Shown here piece by piece: positions 17,819 to 26,823 of a stretch of DNA of 64,000 bases; the stretch's first letter is position 1, and every line of letters begins with the position of its first letter. The stretch is taken from contig NZ_WEHU01000003.1 in NCBI RefSeq assembly GCF_009183415.1, positions 62,001 through 126,000 on the forward strand, given 5' to 3'. Made by a program: the position numbers and the translations under genes. Under the pieces are notes generated by a model. It saw only the letters and a list, made by a program, of their open reading frames with translations. It ran no database searches and was not told the DNA's origin. This DNA comes from Bacillus sp. B1-b2 (lineage in GTDB: Bacteria > Bacillota > Bacilli > Bacillales > Cytobacillaceae).

Positions 17819-18580
17819 TCAGCCCGCTTTTTTGCTGCAAACAACTATATAATTCAAGCTTTTTCCTGACTTATTGAAGAACTGGAACATTTGCTTAAAT
17901 TTATTTCTATTTTCCTTTTTTAGACCATTCTTCACAATTGTTAACATACCAAGTAACCCTTCATCACGAATCATCCCTTTTGGATTCATCAAACTCATTG
18001 CTCCAGAGTTTGTCCTAACTTCACTAAAACCAATCCCCTTAAAGGTATTTTCCCAATCTTCTATTGGTAAGGGAGAAACATTTACAGAAATAATGTCTCT
18101 TAATGTATCAACAAGTCTATCAGGTGTTCCTTTTGTTAACATAATATCGTGTGTTAATAACACACCACCTGGTTTTAAGACACGATAATATTCGGAAATG
18201 GCTTTCTTTTTTGCTGATTGATTGAACATGGTTAACATAGCTTCATTAAATACAACATCAAATGATTCATTTTCAAATGGAAGTTTCATAGCATTTGCTT
18301 GTTGTACAGTGATAAAATCTTGCAATTGGTTCTGCTCAATATTCTTTCTTGCTTTTTCTAATGCCTTTGAATCCATATCAACTGCTGTTATGTGGCATTT
18401 ATATTTTCCTGCTAACTCTATGGAAGTGGTACACATATTACAAGCAACTTCTAATACCTTCGTTTCAGTTGTTAAATTTGCCTGATTTATTAACCAATTA
18501 GTTGCAGCAATTCCACCTGGTCTTAATCGCTTTTTCCCTAATCTGGCCAAAAAATTGTGTCCTACTTCTGTTTTCCCCAT
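17819..18580 (-). CDS. Class I SAM-dependent methyltransferase
   Basis: 253 residues of UbiE-like fold. Motif I reads VLEVACNMCTTS at about 43-54, so the usual GxGxG loop is replaced by ACNMC, an odd feature with two cysteines. Motif II is ITAVDMDSKALEKAR, then LPFENESFDVVFNEA and LKPGGVLLTHD. GGGAGC precedes the ATG. Last gene of a run with two cupins, 14 bases after the nearer one, all divergent from a Crp/Fnr regulator. Substrate unknown. Confidence 0.85.
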   Translation of the reverse strand: MGKTEVGHNFLARLGKKRLRPGGIAATNWLINQANLTTETKVLEVACNMCTTSIELAGKYKCHITAVDMDSKALEKARKNIEQNQLQDFITVQQANAMKLPFENESFDVVFNEAMLTMFNQSAKKKAISEYYRVLKPGGVLLTHDIMLTKGTPDRLVDTLRDIISVNVSPLPIEDWENTFKGIGFSEVRTNSGAMSLMNPKGMIRDEGLLGMLTIVKNGLKKENRNKFKQMFQFFNKSGKSLNYIVVCSKKAG

Positions 18581-18594
18581 TTTATTCAGCTCCC

Positions 18595-18945
18595 TTATTC
18601 TTTGTCTGGTTTCACAACAATTAAAAGCATTTGAAAAGATTCGACTGCCTGTAGAGAATGTGGTATATCTGCTGGCAAAATAATTGTTTCACCAACTTGA
18701 ACTGTATACTTATCTTCTCCTATCATAATTTCTGCCTTCCCAGAAAGAATTTGCACCATCGCATCTCCAGGAGAGGTATGCATTTTAATTCCTTCTCCTT
18801 TACCTAATGAAAATAGTGTTATTCCAATAGAAGGTTTTTGTACGATTGTCATGCTTGACACTTGATTTGCATCTACTAGTACCATATCCTCTAATCTGAA
18901 AACTTCTGAATGTGGTAATTTTTTTATTAGCGTTGTAGTTCCCAT
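18595..18945 (-). CDS. Cupin domain protein (second of pair)
   Basis: 116 residues with a single cupin barrel. Motif 1 is TLFSLGKGEGIKMHTSPGD and motif 2 is EIMIGEDKYTVQVGETIILP, with the bound metal likely held by the histidine in MHTS, a glutamate-poor site and the late PADIPHSL histidine. A GGGGATAGG site supports the ATG at 18945; the upstream extension overlaps the first cupin. Cupin-cupin-methyltransferase forms one transcription unit opposite a Crp/Fnr gene. Confidence 0.82.
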   Translation of the reverse strand: MGTTTLIKKLPHSEVFRLEDMVLVDANQVSSMTIVQKPSIGITLFSLGKGEGIKMHTSPGDAMVQILSGKAEIMIGEDKYTVQVGETIILPADIPHSLQAVESFQMLLIVVKPDKE

Positions 18946-18961
18946 TTTTCCTATCCCCTTT

Positions 18962-19285
18962 TTATTTTTTATTAAAATTAATTTGAATGAACTTGCATGT
19001 ATCTTCTGCTTCAATGGAATGTTTTTTATTACTTTCTATTAATAATGCCTCACCAAGTCGTAGAGTATGGCATGAATCATCCATCACAATCTTTACGTTT
19101 CCTTCAATCACTATGAGCATTTTGCTATGAGGGGAGGATTCGCTACTAATACTTTCCTCCGCATCCATAGCATACAAAACAATATGGGTATTTTTATCAC
19201 TTATTACAATACGACTCGTAATTTGGTTTTTTCGGAAAGTAATACTTTCCCTTAACGAAAAAACCTCTTCAAATGGAATTGTCAT
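18962..19285 (-). CDS. Cupin domain protein (first of pair)
   Basis: 107 residues with a small cupin fold: SPHSKMLIVIEGNVKIVMDD and HTLRLGEALLIESNKKHSIE. It is a diverged relative of the following cupin. Two adjacent ATG codons exist; GGAG is five bases before the second (19285). First gene of the cupin-cupin-methyltransferase run, divergent from the Crp/Fnr gene at 19441, which probably controls it. Confidence 0.8.
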   Translation of the reverse strand: MTIPFEEVFSLRESITFRKNQITSRIVISDKNTHIVLYAMDAEESISSESSPHSKMLIVIEGNVKIVMDDSCHTLRLGEALLIESNKKHSIEAEDTCKFIQINFNKK

Positions 19286-19411
19286 CATATCTCCTTTCTT
19301 TCTCCTATAAATGCAGTTGAATATTGTAGGTATTTAGCTATAATAATATTCATCTATAGTGAGAACCTTTATCAACTAAGTGGAGTATAGCAAAGAAATG
19401 TTTAAATTTCG

Positions 19412-19425
19412 GTTGCCTGTGCAAC
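19412..19425. promoter_or_regulatory. GTTGC-N4-GCAAC palindrome before the Crp/Fnr gene
   Basis: Perfect 5-bp arms just upstream of the ribosome site of the Crp/Fnr gene. It could be an operator or a leader hairpin. It does not match the standard Crp or Fnr boxes. Confidence 0.3.
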
Positions 19426-19440
19426 AAGAGGAGACTAATT

Positions 19441-20106
19441 TTGAAAGAAAATATGGAGATTTTAAAACAGATGGATGTATTCCATGATTTCTCTGAAGTG
19501 GAAATCATCCAATCGATCAATTGTTTGAAGGGATATACAAAACATTACAAAAAAAGAGAGGTGATTTTTAACAAAGAGAAAACTCTGCCTTCTATCGGAA
19601 TTGTTTTAAAGGGAAGTATCTTTGTCAGTAATGAAGATATAACGGGATCAACATTTATATTCACTGAATTAAGCGAAGGAGATATTGTTGGAGAAACAGC
19701 ACTACAATTCACGCAGAGCGGAATAGACTATGATGTGACAGCAGCAACAGATTGTGACATTCTGTTCATACAAAAAGAAAATATTATACAACAGGGTAAG
19801 GTTATTTGTGGATTGAGAGTGCGAATAATAGAAAATCTTTTCTCACTTTTACTAAAGAAAAATCAAGAATTGTATACTAAACTAGATATTGTTTCACATA
19901 AAAACTTACGAAATAAAATATGGCATTATTTACATCTACAGTCCAAAAAAAGTGATGATAAACTATTTACCATTCCATTTTCTAGAGAAGAGCTCGCCAA
20001 TTACTTAATGGTAGATAGAAGTGCACTATCTAGAGAGCTTAGTAGAATGCAGGAAGAAGAGTTAATCGTTTATTCTCGGAATACTTTTCAGCTTTTGAAA
20101 GGATGA
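19441..20106 (+). CDS. Crp/Fnr family transcriptional regulator
   Basis: 221 residues: a cyclic-nucleotide-binding-like barrel (about 10-120, KREVIFNKEKTLPSIGIVL), a long dimer helix, then a winged helix with SREELANYLMVDRSALSREL. No N-terminal cysteine cluster, so it is not a classic iron-sulfur Fnr. The start is TTG at 19441 behind GAGGAG. Divergent from the cupin-cupin-methyltransferase run, whose likely regulator it is. Confidence 0.88.
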   Translation: MKENMEILKQMDVFHDFSEVEIIQSINCLKGYTKHYKKREVIFNKEKTLPSIGIVLKGSIFVSNEDITGSTFIFTELSEGDIVGETALQFTQSGIDYDVTAATDCDILFIQKENIIQQGKVICGLRVRIIENLFSLLLKKNQELYTKLDIVSHKNLRNKIWHYLHLQSKKSDDKLFTIPFSREELANYLMVDRSALSRELSRMQEEELIVYSRNTFQLLKG

Positions 20107-20253
20107 TGGTTATTTATGCATTAGTGTAAGTGAATATCAAGAATGTTCGCTCTATGTAGGCGTTTTTTTTAATCCTTTAATGTCCTATTCCTTCTCCTCA
20201 AACCTAACAGTCGAGTATCTTATTCTCCATTACAAGATATGTATATATATATT

Positions 20254-20296
20254 AAAAAACGAACTATTTAGTATTATCTTGAATAGTTCGTTTTTT
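20254..20296. terminator. Strong bidirectional terminator
   Basis: AAAAAACGAACTATT and AATAGTTCGTTTTTT are perfect 15-bp arms around a 13-base loop, between convergent genes. Confidence 0.9.
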
Positions 20297-20403
20297 AGGT
20301 AACGGAATCTCTTACAATAACTCTCAATCTACACGTTCCCTTTCAAGAAAAAATGATGCCTAAAAGACACCATCTCTACTTCAACTATTCACATTAGTTA
20401 TTC

Positions 20404-20811
20404 CTACAGCTTACTTTCATCCATGTAAGCAACTTCCCACAGATAGCCATCTAAGTCCTGAAAGCCCCATCCATACATGAAACTATGATCTTGCTTGTCA
20501 CTCGATGGTTTCCCACCAGCTGCAAATGCTTTGTTTACTAATTCGTCTACTTGCTCACGACTTTCAGCAGATAAACAGTAAATCGCTTGAGCAGAGGTTA
20601 CTGCATCAACTATTTCTTTTGTAGTAAAATCTTTGAATCGAGATTCACTTAGTAATAAAACAAAAATATTATCACTAACGATCAAACAGGTTGTGTCTTC
20701 ATTTGTGAATTGCAAGTTGATTTCGAAACCAACTGATTGAAAAAATTCGGTAGACTTTTTCACATCTTTTACAGGTAAATTGATAAAGATATTTTTGGAT
20801 TGGAAAGTCAT
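20404..20811 (-). CDS. VOC family protein (glyoxalase/dioxygenase fold)
   Basis: 135 residues with two beta-alpha-beta-beta-beta modules: FINLPVKDVKKSTEFFQSVG at the start and MYGWGFQDLDGYLWEVAYMD at the end, the latter with the glutamate often used as a metal ligand. The usual histidine of the first module is replaced, so catalysis is uncertain. TTGAGGTGAT precedes the ATG. Monocistronic. Confidence 0.85.
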   Translation of the reverse strand: MTFQSKNIFINLPVKDVKKSTEFFQSVGFEINLQFTNEDTTCLIVSDNIFVLLLSESRFKDFTTKEIVDAVTSAQAIYCLSAESREQVDELVNKAFAAGGKPSSDKQDHSFMYGWGFQDLDGYLWEVAYMDESKL

Positions 20812-21280
20812 TTTATCACCTCAAGATTACTCTATCAACACCAACTTAATATGTCAAATATTGAAAAAATTAAGAGATTCACAATATAGATACATGATTC
20901 ACTGTGCATGTTTTCAAAGTAGATTAGAACTAATATTAACCTAATATCTAACCAAAAATTTAATTAACTCCTTCCTTACTGTTTTAAGAAATTCTCTAGC
21001 TTCATGGAGATCATCCCCCTATGCCGTTAGTTAAGTACCTATGTAAGTTCTCGACAGACTAATGCCACATAAATTATTCGAATTTTAAAGGACATCATCT
21101 TTTTTCAACAAAGTGAAAAGGAAAATAATCCAAAAAGGAAATTCTCTCACTTTTTATTTTTTCGACTTTTTTTATTTTACAGAGATATGCTACCCCTGTA
21201 GTGACATAAAAAAGAAACACTCCCTTTATATAAGGAAATAGCTGCCAGCACAACAATGTCTATAATTTAAGTCTTCTTTA
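20812..21280. other. Gene-free gap with a GGGGCAGCA repeat copy
   Basis: About 470 bases without a supported gene. A copy of the dispersed repeat lies at about 21187-21246 (ATGCTACCCCTGTAGTGACA, then a hairpin-like tail). Near 20935-21015 the minus strand reads GDDLHEAREFLKTVRKELIK before a stop, possibly the tail of a lost gene. Confidence 0.4.
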
Positions 21281-22249
21281 TCATTTAACTTTAAGTAAAA
21301 CTTTTCCTTCATAGTTACGGCTTTCAATTAATTTATGAGCTGAAGCAGCATTTTCTAAATTAAATATTTCTGCTATCGGGAGTGAAAGCTGTTTTGAATC
21401 AAAAAGTTCAATTACTTTTTCTGCAACTGGTGCCAATCGTATTGGATTATATTTTCTTGTAGTACCTAAGCTAAATCCTTTAATATTTCGACAACTACTA
21501 TGAACATCACTTGTTTTAATATGACCTGTTTTTCCACTACTATTTCCGAATTGTACTAGAGTGCCATAATACGCTAAACAATCTAAACTCATACTTGTAA
21601 CACCACCAGCAACCGAATCAAAGATAACGTTCGCACCTTGATTATTTGTTTCCTCATTCACTTCCTCTACAAATGTTTCATAAGAACAAACAATGTCAGC
21701 CCCTAATTTTTTCACATAGTTTTCTTTGTCTTTCTTACCAACTGTCCCAATTATATGCCTAACACCTGATAATCTAGCTAATTGCACAAGCATTGAACCT
21801 ACTCCTCCAGCAGCACTATGTATAACAATGGTATCTGTTTTCTTTACTTGCCCAATCTCATGGAAAAGGATATATGATAAGATGGATACAGTCGGCATTG
21901 CGGCAGCCTGTTCAAAGGAAAGAGTGTCAGGTATTTTAAACACTAATTTTTCATTTGCAATTACATATTCTGCATATGAACCACCTCTTGGAAAAGCAAT
22001 CACACGATCTCCAATGGAAAAACTCGAATTAGCAGCAACTTCTACGATTGTCCCTGCAGTATCAAGACCCAATATTAAAGGGAAAATTCCTTTTCCTTTA
22101 TTTCCAATTCTTGTTTTAATATCAGCATAATTCACACTTGTATATGCTACTTTTATTAAACATTCTTCTTTTCTAATTTTAGGTATTTCAATATCCGAGT
22201 ATGAAAGTACGTCTGCCTCACCAAATTCCCTTTGAATTAAAGCTTTCAT
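21281..22249 (-). CDS. Zinc-independent quinone oxidoreductase-like MDR protein
   Basis: 322 residues of the medium-chain dehydrogenase/reductase superfamily. GroES-like start with GLDTAGTIVEVA; nucleotide motif HSAAGGVGSMLVQLAR near 144-159; no structural-zinc cysteines, as in NADPH:quinone reductases. The C-terminal ESRNYEGKVLLKVK is typical. GGGGG precedes the ATG. Reduces quinones or enals by family; exact substrate unknown. Monocistronic. Confidence 0.88.
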   Translation of the reverse strand: MKALIQREFGEADVLSYSDIEIPKIRKEECLIKVAYTSVNYADIKTRIGNKGKGIFPLILGLDTAGTIVEVAANSSFSIGDRVIAFPRGGSYAEYVIANEKLVFKIPDTLSFEQAAAMPTVSILSYILFHEIGQVKKTDTIVIHSAAGGVGSMLVQLARLSGVRHIIGTVGKKDKENYVKKLGADIVCSYETFVEEVNEETNNQGANVIFDSVAGGVTSMSLDCLAYYGTLVQFGNSSGKTGHIKTSDVHSSCRNIKGFSLGTTRKYNPIRLAPVAEKVIELFDSKQLSLPIAEIFNLENAASAHKLIESRNYEGKVLLKVK

Positions 22250-22430
22250 TTCTTATCCCCCTAACAATTCAACTTAATATTGACATTAGCTTGCAGATTA
22301 GTTTAAAACAATTAATTTAAGTAAAACCTACTCAAATTTTCTTATATACTTTATGATAGAGATTTGCTTCATATTTATGGTAATAAAACAAGTTTTATTA
22401 TACTAACTTATAGTGTAAGGCTGACTTTTA

Positions 22431-22733
22431 TCAGTATGATTTCATTGAATAATTCGTTTGTTCAGCACCAAATCTGATAATGTTATGTTCTAATTTCATA
22501 CCTACTCTCTCTAGGAGCCTACAAGAACTTTTATTAGCAGTTTATGTTTCCGCCACTACTTTGTAAGATTTAATTAGCTAAAAGCATAATGAATAATCAA
22601 TTTAAGTACTTCTGTTGCAAAACCCTTTCCCCCACCAACTTGGTAATAGTTGATAGGATATTTCAAGATACCTGCCTTCATGATAAGAGTCAATAGAAAC
22701 CAAACCAATAAAACTATCAGTTTGTTTTTCTCT
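22431..22733 (-). pseudogene. GNAT acetyltransferase remnant (RimJ/RimL-type)
   Basis: Reverse-strand reading gives IGLVSIDSYHEGRYLEISYQ, then LLPSWWGKGFATEVLK (the CoA-binding signature) to a stop at about 22576. In another frame it resumes with KSYKVVAET, a second stop, then ANKSSCRLLERVGMKLEHN to 22431. The N-terminal third is absent. Frameshift, stop and truncation make it dead. A 72-codon frame here is an artefact. Confidence 0.65.
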
Positions 22734-22753
22734 AAAATAAAAAGAAAATAACA

Positions 22754-22787
22754 ACAAAAGAACTGCAGTTTCCCGCAATTCTTTTGT
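22754..22787 (-). terminator. Terminator of the FAD oxidoreductase; AAAGAACTGC family
   Basis: ACAAAAGAACTGC pairs with GCAATTCTTTTGT. It belongs to a set of three related hairpins (also 24679-24706 and 34672-34699), each downstream of a minus-strand gene. Confidence 0.7.
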
Positions 22788-22885
22788 TTCACCTATTATT
22801 CTCGTATTATTTTATAAAAGAAATGTACCCTTAAATGAAACAATCAGTTAGTATTTAATAAGAAAATATATCCTCTCACATAATT

Positions 22886-23596
22886 TTATACTTCTACTGA
22901 TAAAAACTTAGGCAAATCTTGTTCACGCTTATCGAGCATAATCTGTTCTGGCTTAATCCCCTGCTCACGCAATACTTCAATATTCTGCACAAGGAACTCG
23001 TCACTGCCAACAATATAGAAATGCCCATTCTTGTCTGAAGCAAGATTTTTCACTTCTTCATAGTATTCTTTACGGGAATCAACAAATTGTGCCGTAAACT
23101 TCTTGTCAGGAGTGGATTTAAAAATATTGGTGAATAAGTAATCTTTTGTAGAATCAACATTCAGCGAATGGATTTGATTTACATTGTCATCACATTCGAA
23201 ATATTCTAGTACAAGAGGTCTGAAAGTTGCTAAACCTACACCTGATGACAACAGGTAAACATTTTTATCTTCTCTTTTAAGCGGTATATTCGAATGAGTC
23301 TTAAATATTGCCACTTCCTTGCCTAGTTCATGATTGCTTAAAGTTGATTTAAACTCAGAGCACTGCTCTTTGATACGTGTTGTAATACCGATTGCATTTT
23401 CATGGGGTAAAGTCGAGATTGACATATGACGAATTAGACTTCGAATTGGTTTGTCACCTGCATTGAAACCTTCCAGTGCGAAGTGGGTGTGGGAGCCACC
23501 TTCCCATGTGAAGTCTTTCGGACAGTCAAGCAAGTATGTTCTTACCTCAGGCGTTTCCTCAATAATTTTATTTATTTTAGTCCAGTATATTTGCAT
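22886..23596 (-). CDS. FAD-binding ferredoxin reductase-type oxidoreductase
   Basis: 236 residues. The first half resembles the flavin barrel (RHMSISTLPHENAIGITTRI, a variant of the RxYS motif with Met-Ser). The second is the NAD(P) domain with LLSSGVGLATFRPLVLE and FYIVGSDEFLVQNI. No iron-sulfur or globin domain, so it needs a partner electron acceptor. AAGGAG precedes the ATG. Monocistronic; related to the reductase half of Hmp-type enzymes. Confidence 0.82.
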   Translation of the reverse strand: MQIYWTKINKIIEETPEVRTYLLDCPKDFTWEGGSHTHFALEGFNAGDKPIRSLIRHMSISTLPHENAIGITTRIKEQCSEFKSTLSNHELGKEVAIFKTHSNIPLKREDKNVYLLSSGVGLATFRPLVLEYFECDDNVNQIHSLNVDSTKDYLFTNIFKSTPDKKFTAQFVDSRKEYYEEVKNLASDKNGHFYIVGSDEFLVQNIEVLREQGIKPEQIMLDKREQDLPKFLSVEV

Positions 23597-23771
23597 TGTA
23601 TTATCTCCTTAATCAATATATGTATTATAACTAGCATACAACAGTTGATAACAATTCTCAATTAAAAAGATTAATTATTTCATATAATTTTAAAAAAATT
23701 AATTTTCCTAGCTACTAGCCCTAATACAACATTAACTAGGAAGTCCCACTTAATTAACAAGATTCAAAGAG

Positions 23772-24524
23772 TTATTCTTTTATTCTATACCAATATTTAT
23801 ATATTTCCTTAAACCCTAATTTGGAGTAAAGTTTTAATGCTGGAGCATTATTTAACATAACTTGAAGGTACGCATATTTTGCTCCATTATCCATGCCCCA
23901 TTGTAAAATATTTTGAATAAGGATACTTCCATAACCTCTGTTTCTATACTTTGCGGTAGTCACTATATCAAATAACCCTATGTATTCACCTTCCAATACA
24001 CACATCCCACAAGCTATGATTTCATTATCATCATCCGTTAATAAAAAATAACAAGTGTTAGCGATTATGTTTCTTAGCATTTGTTTTAATGTTATTTGGT
24101 CTTTTTCCGCTACATTATTTAAGGTACAAAAATTAATAAACCAATCATCTTGTAGATCGTTATTAATAATAGCATGATTCTTTATTTCAACCTCTAGGTC
24201 ATTCAATGATATAACTTGAACACTTGTCAAGCTATCAAGAATATATCCTTTTTGTTCAAGAGTCCTATCTAAATGTTCAGGAAATACTTGCTGCGTCATT
24301 TTATAGATAACCTTTAATTGTCTTCTACGATACACTTGTTCTGCCATTTCTATTTTTTTATCCAAGTTTTCATTTGAAAAATAGATAGGCTGAATGGAAT
24401 TGGCTCTTTTGGTATATCCATCAGCAAATCGTAAAACCCATCCATCATAAACATTCGTTTGTATTGCGGGTAAGGCATTTATCGATAATTCCTCTATTTT
24501 TTGAATTAATTTGTTTCTAGTCAT
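23772..24524 (-). CDS. GNAT family N-acetyltransferase
   Basis: 250 residues. The N-terminal part WVLRFADGYTKRANSIQPIY marks a known GNAT subfamily of Firmicutes with an extra N-terminal domain. The catalytic fold is C-terminal: YIGLFDIVTTAKYRNRGYGS then LQVMLNNAPALKLYSKLGF. AAAGGAG eight bases before the ATG at 24524 makes it the likely start. Acceptor unknown. Confidence 0.85.
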   Translation of the reverse strand: MTRNKLIQKIEELSINALPAIQTNVYDGWVLRFADGYTKRANSIQPIYFSNENLDKKIEMAEQVYRRRQLKVIYKMTQQVFPEHLDRTLEQKGYILDSLTSVQVISLNDLEVEIKNHAIINNDLQDDWFINFCTLNNVAEKDQITLKQMLRNIIANTCYFLLTDDDNEIIACGMCVLEGEYIGLFDIVTTAKYRNRGYGSILIQNILQWGMDNGAKYAYLQVMLNNAPALKLYSKLGFKEIYKYWYRIKE

Positions 24525-24678
24525 ACTTACAACTCCTTTCATAATTACTGTATTAAAATTCACTCATACATATAATTATACACTCCGATTTATTATTCCT
24601 TTATTTATTCTTTCACTCTTCTATTCTGAGATAAGTAGGATCTCTATTACACTTGTAGGAATGTTGGTACCAATAAAC

Positions 24679-24706
24679 AAAGAACTGCAGTCTCCCACAG
24701 TTCTTT
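24679..24706 (-). terminator. Terminator of the membrane protein gene; AAAGAACTGC family
   Basis: AAAGAACTG and CAGTTCTTT are perfect arms around CAGTCTCCCA-like sequence, closely resembling the hairpins at 22754 and 34672. Confidence 0.65.
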
Positions 24707-24757
24707 TTGAATAATATCTAATATGATTCCCATCTTAAGTGTTTCCTAAGATTCAAG

Positions 24758-25147
24758 TCACTTAATCGCCTGAGCTGGGTTATCTTGCTTCTTAAGTCCC
24801 TCTAAAATGGTAACTAAAATACTACTAATACCAACAATAACACCTAAAGCCCCAATTATTATGATTAAAGTACTTGGAATCACAAAACCTACTAAAATTA
24901 GGCCTAAAAATGCCAATACAATTATAGCTTGATAAATGGCTGATATAATACGGAAAGCAACATGATTAAAGAATGATAAAATCATAGGTGGTAATAGTAG
25001 AAGTACTAGATTCCCTAAGGATATTAGCAATTCTACTGGTTTATCAAATGACACCGTATTAGGACCTGTTGGATTTTTAGCAGCTAACAACAGAGCTGTG
25101 ATTGCTAATATTGCTATAATCACCAACATAGAAAGTCTTTTTACCAT
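24758..25147 (-). CDS. Small integral membrane protein, unknown
   Basis: 129 residues with four hydrophobic segments (LSMLVIIAILAITALLLAA; LISLGNLVLLLLPPMILSF; IVLAFLGLILVGFVIPS; IGALGVIVGISSILVTI). AAAGGGGGG upstream supports the ATG at 25147; the longer frame includes the ribosome site. No family recognised. Single gene followed by a terminator. Confidence 0.65.
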   Translation of the reverse strand: MVKRLSMLVIIAILAITALLLAAKNPTGPNTVSFDKPVELLISLGNLVLLLLPPMILSFFNHVAFRIISAIYQAIIVLAFLGLILVGFVIPSTLIIIIGALGVIVGISSILVTILEGLKKQDNPAQAIK

Positions 25148-25346
25148 ATTTATTTTCCCCCCTTTTAGTGAGCTTTTAAAAAATTTAACCACTTATCAAC
25201 ATCCAATATATGGTTATATTAATATTACGAAATAATTTGATAGAAAGTTTCACCATTTACTCTTTATAAGATGCTGCCCCTTTTGGACTGAAAATAGTAA
25301 ACTAAAAAACAATCACCTTTTCCAGAAACAACTACCATGTAAAGGC

Positions 25347-25549
25347 CAATCAGAGAAATAACCGGAGAAAATTCCGTTATTTCTTTCCTCCCATGAAAAA
25401 TAGCCCCAATAGCCGGAGAAATTCCGACTATTTTCTTAAAGCACATTAAATATGGGCATTTTTCCTTACTTAACCGGAAAAACTCTCCTTATTATCCTCC
25501 AAATAAGAGTTCATCAGCATTTAATCGGAATTTTCCGTTTATTTTGCTA
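25347..25549. repeat. Dispersed repeat R1, copy 2
   Basis: Four modules like those at 11533-11733: AACCGGAGAAAATTCCGTTA, AGCCGGAGAAATTCCGACTA, AACCGGAAAAACTCTCCTTA and AATCGGAATTTTCCGTTTAT, about 50-60 bases apart. The 60-codon frame over it is not a gene. ATGCTGCCCC at 25271-25280 nearby is the core of repeat R2. Confidence 0.6.
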
Positions 25550-25677
25550 ATTATTTCAAATTTGATAGTGTACCAAGAATTATTTGAAAACCATAGCATA
25601 GCCCAATGTTTCCATTTCCAGAAAAAAAGCACTAATCCCTATTGGATCAACGCTCATGTATAGAAATATATTTCACA

Positions 25678-25860
25678 TTATTTTTCTTTTAACAGCGAGT
25701 ACTTACGGTAAAATTGATAAAAACTAATACCAAATAAAACAGCCATAATGGTTGGAGTCAGCTTCAAAAGGACAAATGGTGTTTCAAAAAGAAATGCTTT
25801 CCAAAATAAATCACTATTCATACTCCAAAGACTTTCATGATATAATCCCGAATTTTCATA
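25678..25860 (-). pseudogene. Fragment of a small membrane protein gene
   Basis: Reverse-strand frame with no start reads NRPYENSGLYHESLWSMNSD, then LFWKAFLFETPFVLLKLTP, TIMAVLFGISFYQF and YRKYSLLKEK to a stop at 25678. The composition looks like genuine coding sequence with one membrane segment. The N-terminus is cut by a stop near 25870. Family unknown. Confidence 0.4.
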
Positions 25861-25963
25861 TGGCCTATTCGAAAAAGCTATTTCTTATTCATTTAACATA
25901 GAATCAAAAACAAATGATTGGAGATCAATTTAGTTATTATTTCTATAAGCAAATTCACTTCCA

Positions 25964-26704
25964 TTATAGTGTTTGTCCATTATCTATAGTAAATACTTGA
26001 CCTGTTATCGATTCTTGCGTTAGTTGAAAAAGGATAGCTTCTGCAATATCATCTGGTATTGATATTCTCTGTAATGGTAATTGACCTGCAAGTTGATACA
26101 TCTTTTCTTCATTACCAACCCACCACCTTGTATCTACAGCTCCAGGAGAAATACTATTAACTCTGATGTTAGGGGCCAATGCAATAGCCAGTGACCTTGT
26201 CATTGTGTGAATCGCTGATTTTGTTGCTGCGTATGGAATTGACGAACCTATGCCAGTCAATCCTGCTACACTCCCTAAATTAACAATAGCTCCAGATTGT
26301 TGGTTTTTCATATGTGGGACAACAGCTTTTACACAATGAAACATTCCCTTTACATTCACATTGAAAAGCGAATCCCATACTTCATCTGTTACAGCTTCTA
26401 AATTGTCCATAGCTATTTGAGCTGTAATACTCGCATTGTTTACTAAACCATCCACAGATCCAAAAGTTTGAACAGTGTGAGATACTAAATCATATACTTC
26501 CTTTTCTATTGCTACATTTGCTTTGTAAGCAATGGCTTCCCCTCCTAGTTCTTTAATCTCAGTAACTACATGAAAAGCCTCCTTTTCCGATTGACTGTAA
26601 TTTATTACAACCTTCGCCCCTTCAGAAGCTAGTTTTATTGCTGTTGCTCTTCCAACTCCTGTGCCACCACCTGTAACGATTACTACTTTATCCATTAATT
26701 TCAT
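25964..26704 (-). CDS. SDR family oxidoreductase
   Basis: 246 residues. VTGGGTGVGRA near 10-20; NNAS in place of NNAG; catalytic Ser-Tyr-Lys in NLGSVAG and YAATKSA; C-terminal TGQVFTIDNGQTL. AAGGA at ten bases supports the ATG at 26704. Divergent from a LysR gene, with a 15-bp palindrome at 26788-26802 between them, so LysR activation in response to the pathway metabolite is expected. Substrate unknown. Confidence 0.9.
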   Translation of the reverse strand: MKLMDKVVIVTGGGTGVGRATAIKLASEGAKVVINYSQSEKEAFHVVTEIKELGGEAIAYKANVAIEKEVYDLVSHTVQTFGSVDGLVNNASITAQIAMDNLEAVTDEVWDSLFNVNVKGMFHCVKAVVPHMKNQQSGAIVNLGSVAGLTGIGSSIPYAATKSAIHTMTRSLAIALAPNIRVNSISPGAVDTRWWVGNEEKMYQLAGQLPLQRISIPDDIAEAILFQLTQESITGQVFTIDNGQTL

Positions 26705-26787
26705 ACAAAAATCATCCTTACACAGTTTTTTCATTACATTATGCTTCAATCAAATCGAAGAGTATAATACATAATAATGAAACGGAT

Positions 26788-26802
26788 ATCATTTAAAATG
26801 AT
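26788..26802. promoter_or_regulatory. LysR box (T-N11-A palindrome)
   Basis: ATCATTT-A-AAATGAT is a perfect palindrome containing the T-N11-A pattern of LysR-family sites, between the divergent SDR and LysR genes. Confidence 0.6.
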
Positions 26803-26823
26803 GCCAATGAGAAGGGTGAATTG

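Noticed and set aside
25264-25446. 60-codon minus-strand frame
   Set aside because: It lies across repeat R1 and R2 sequences and is an artefact of the repeats.
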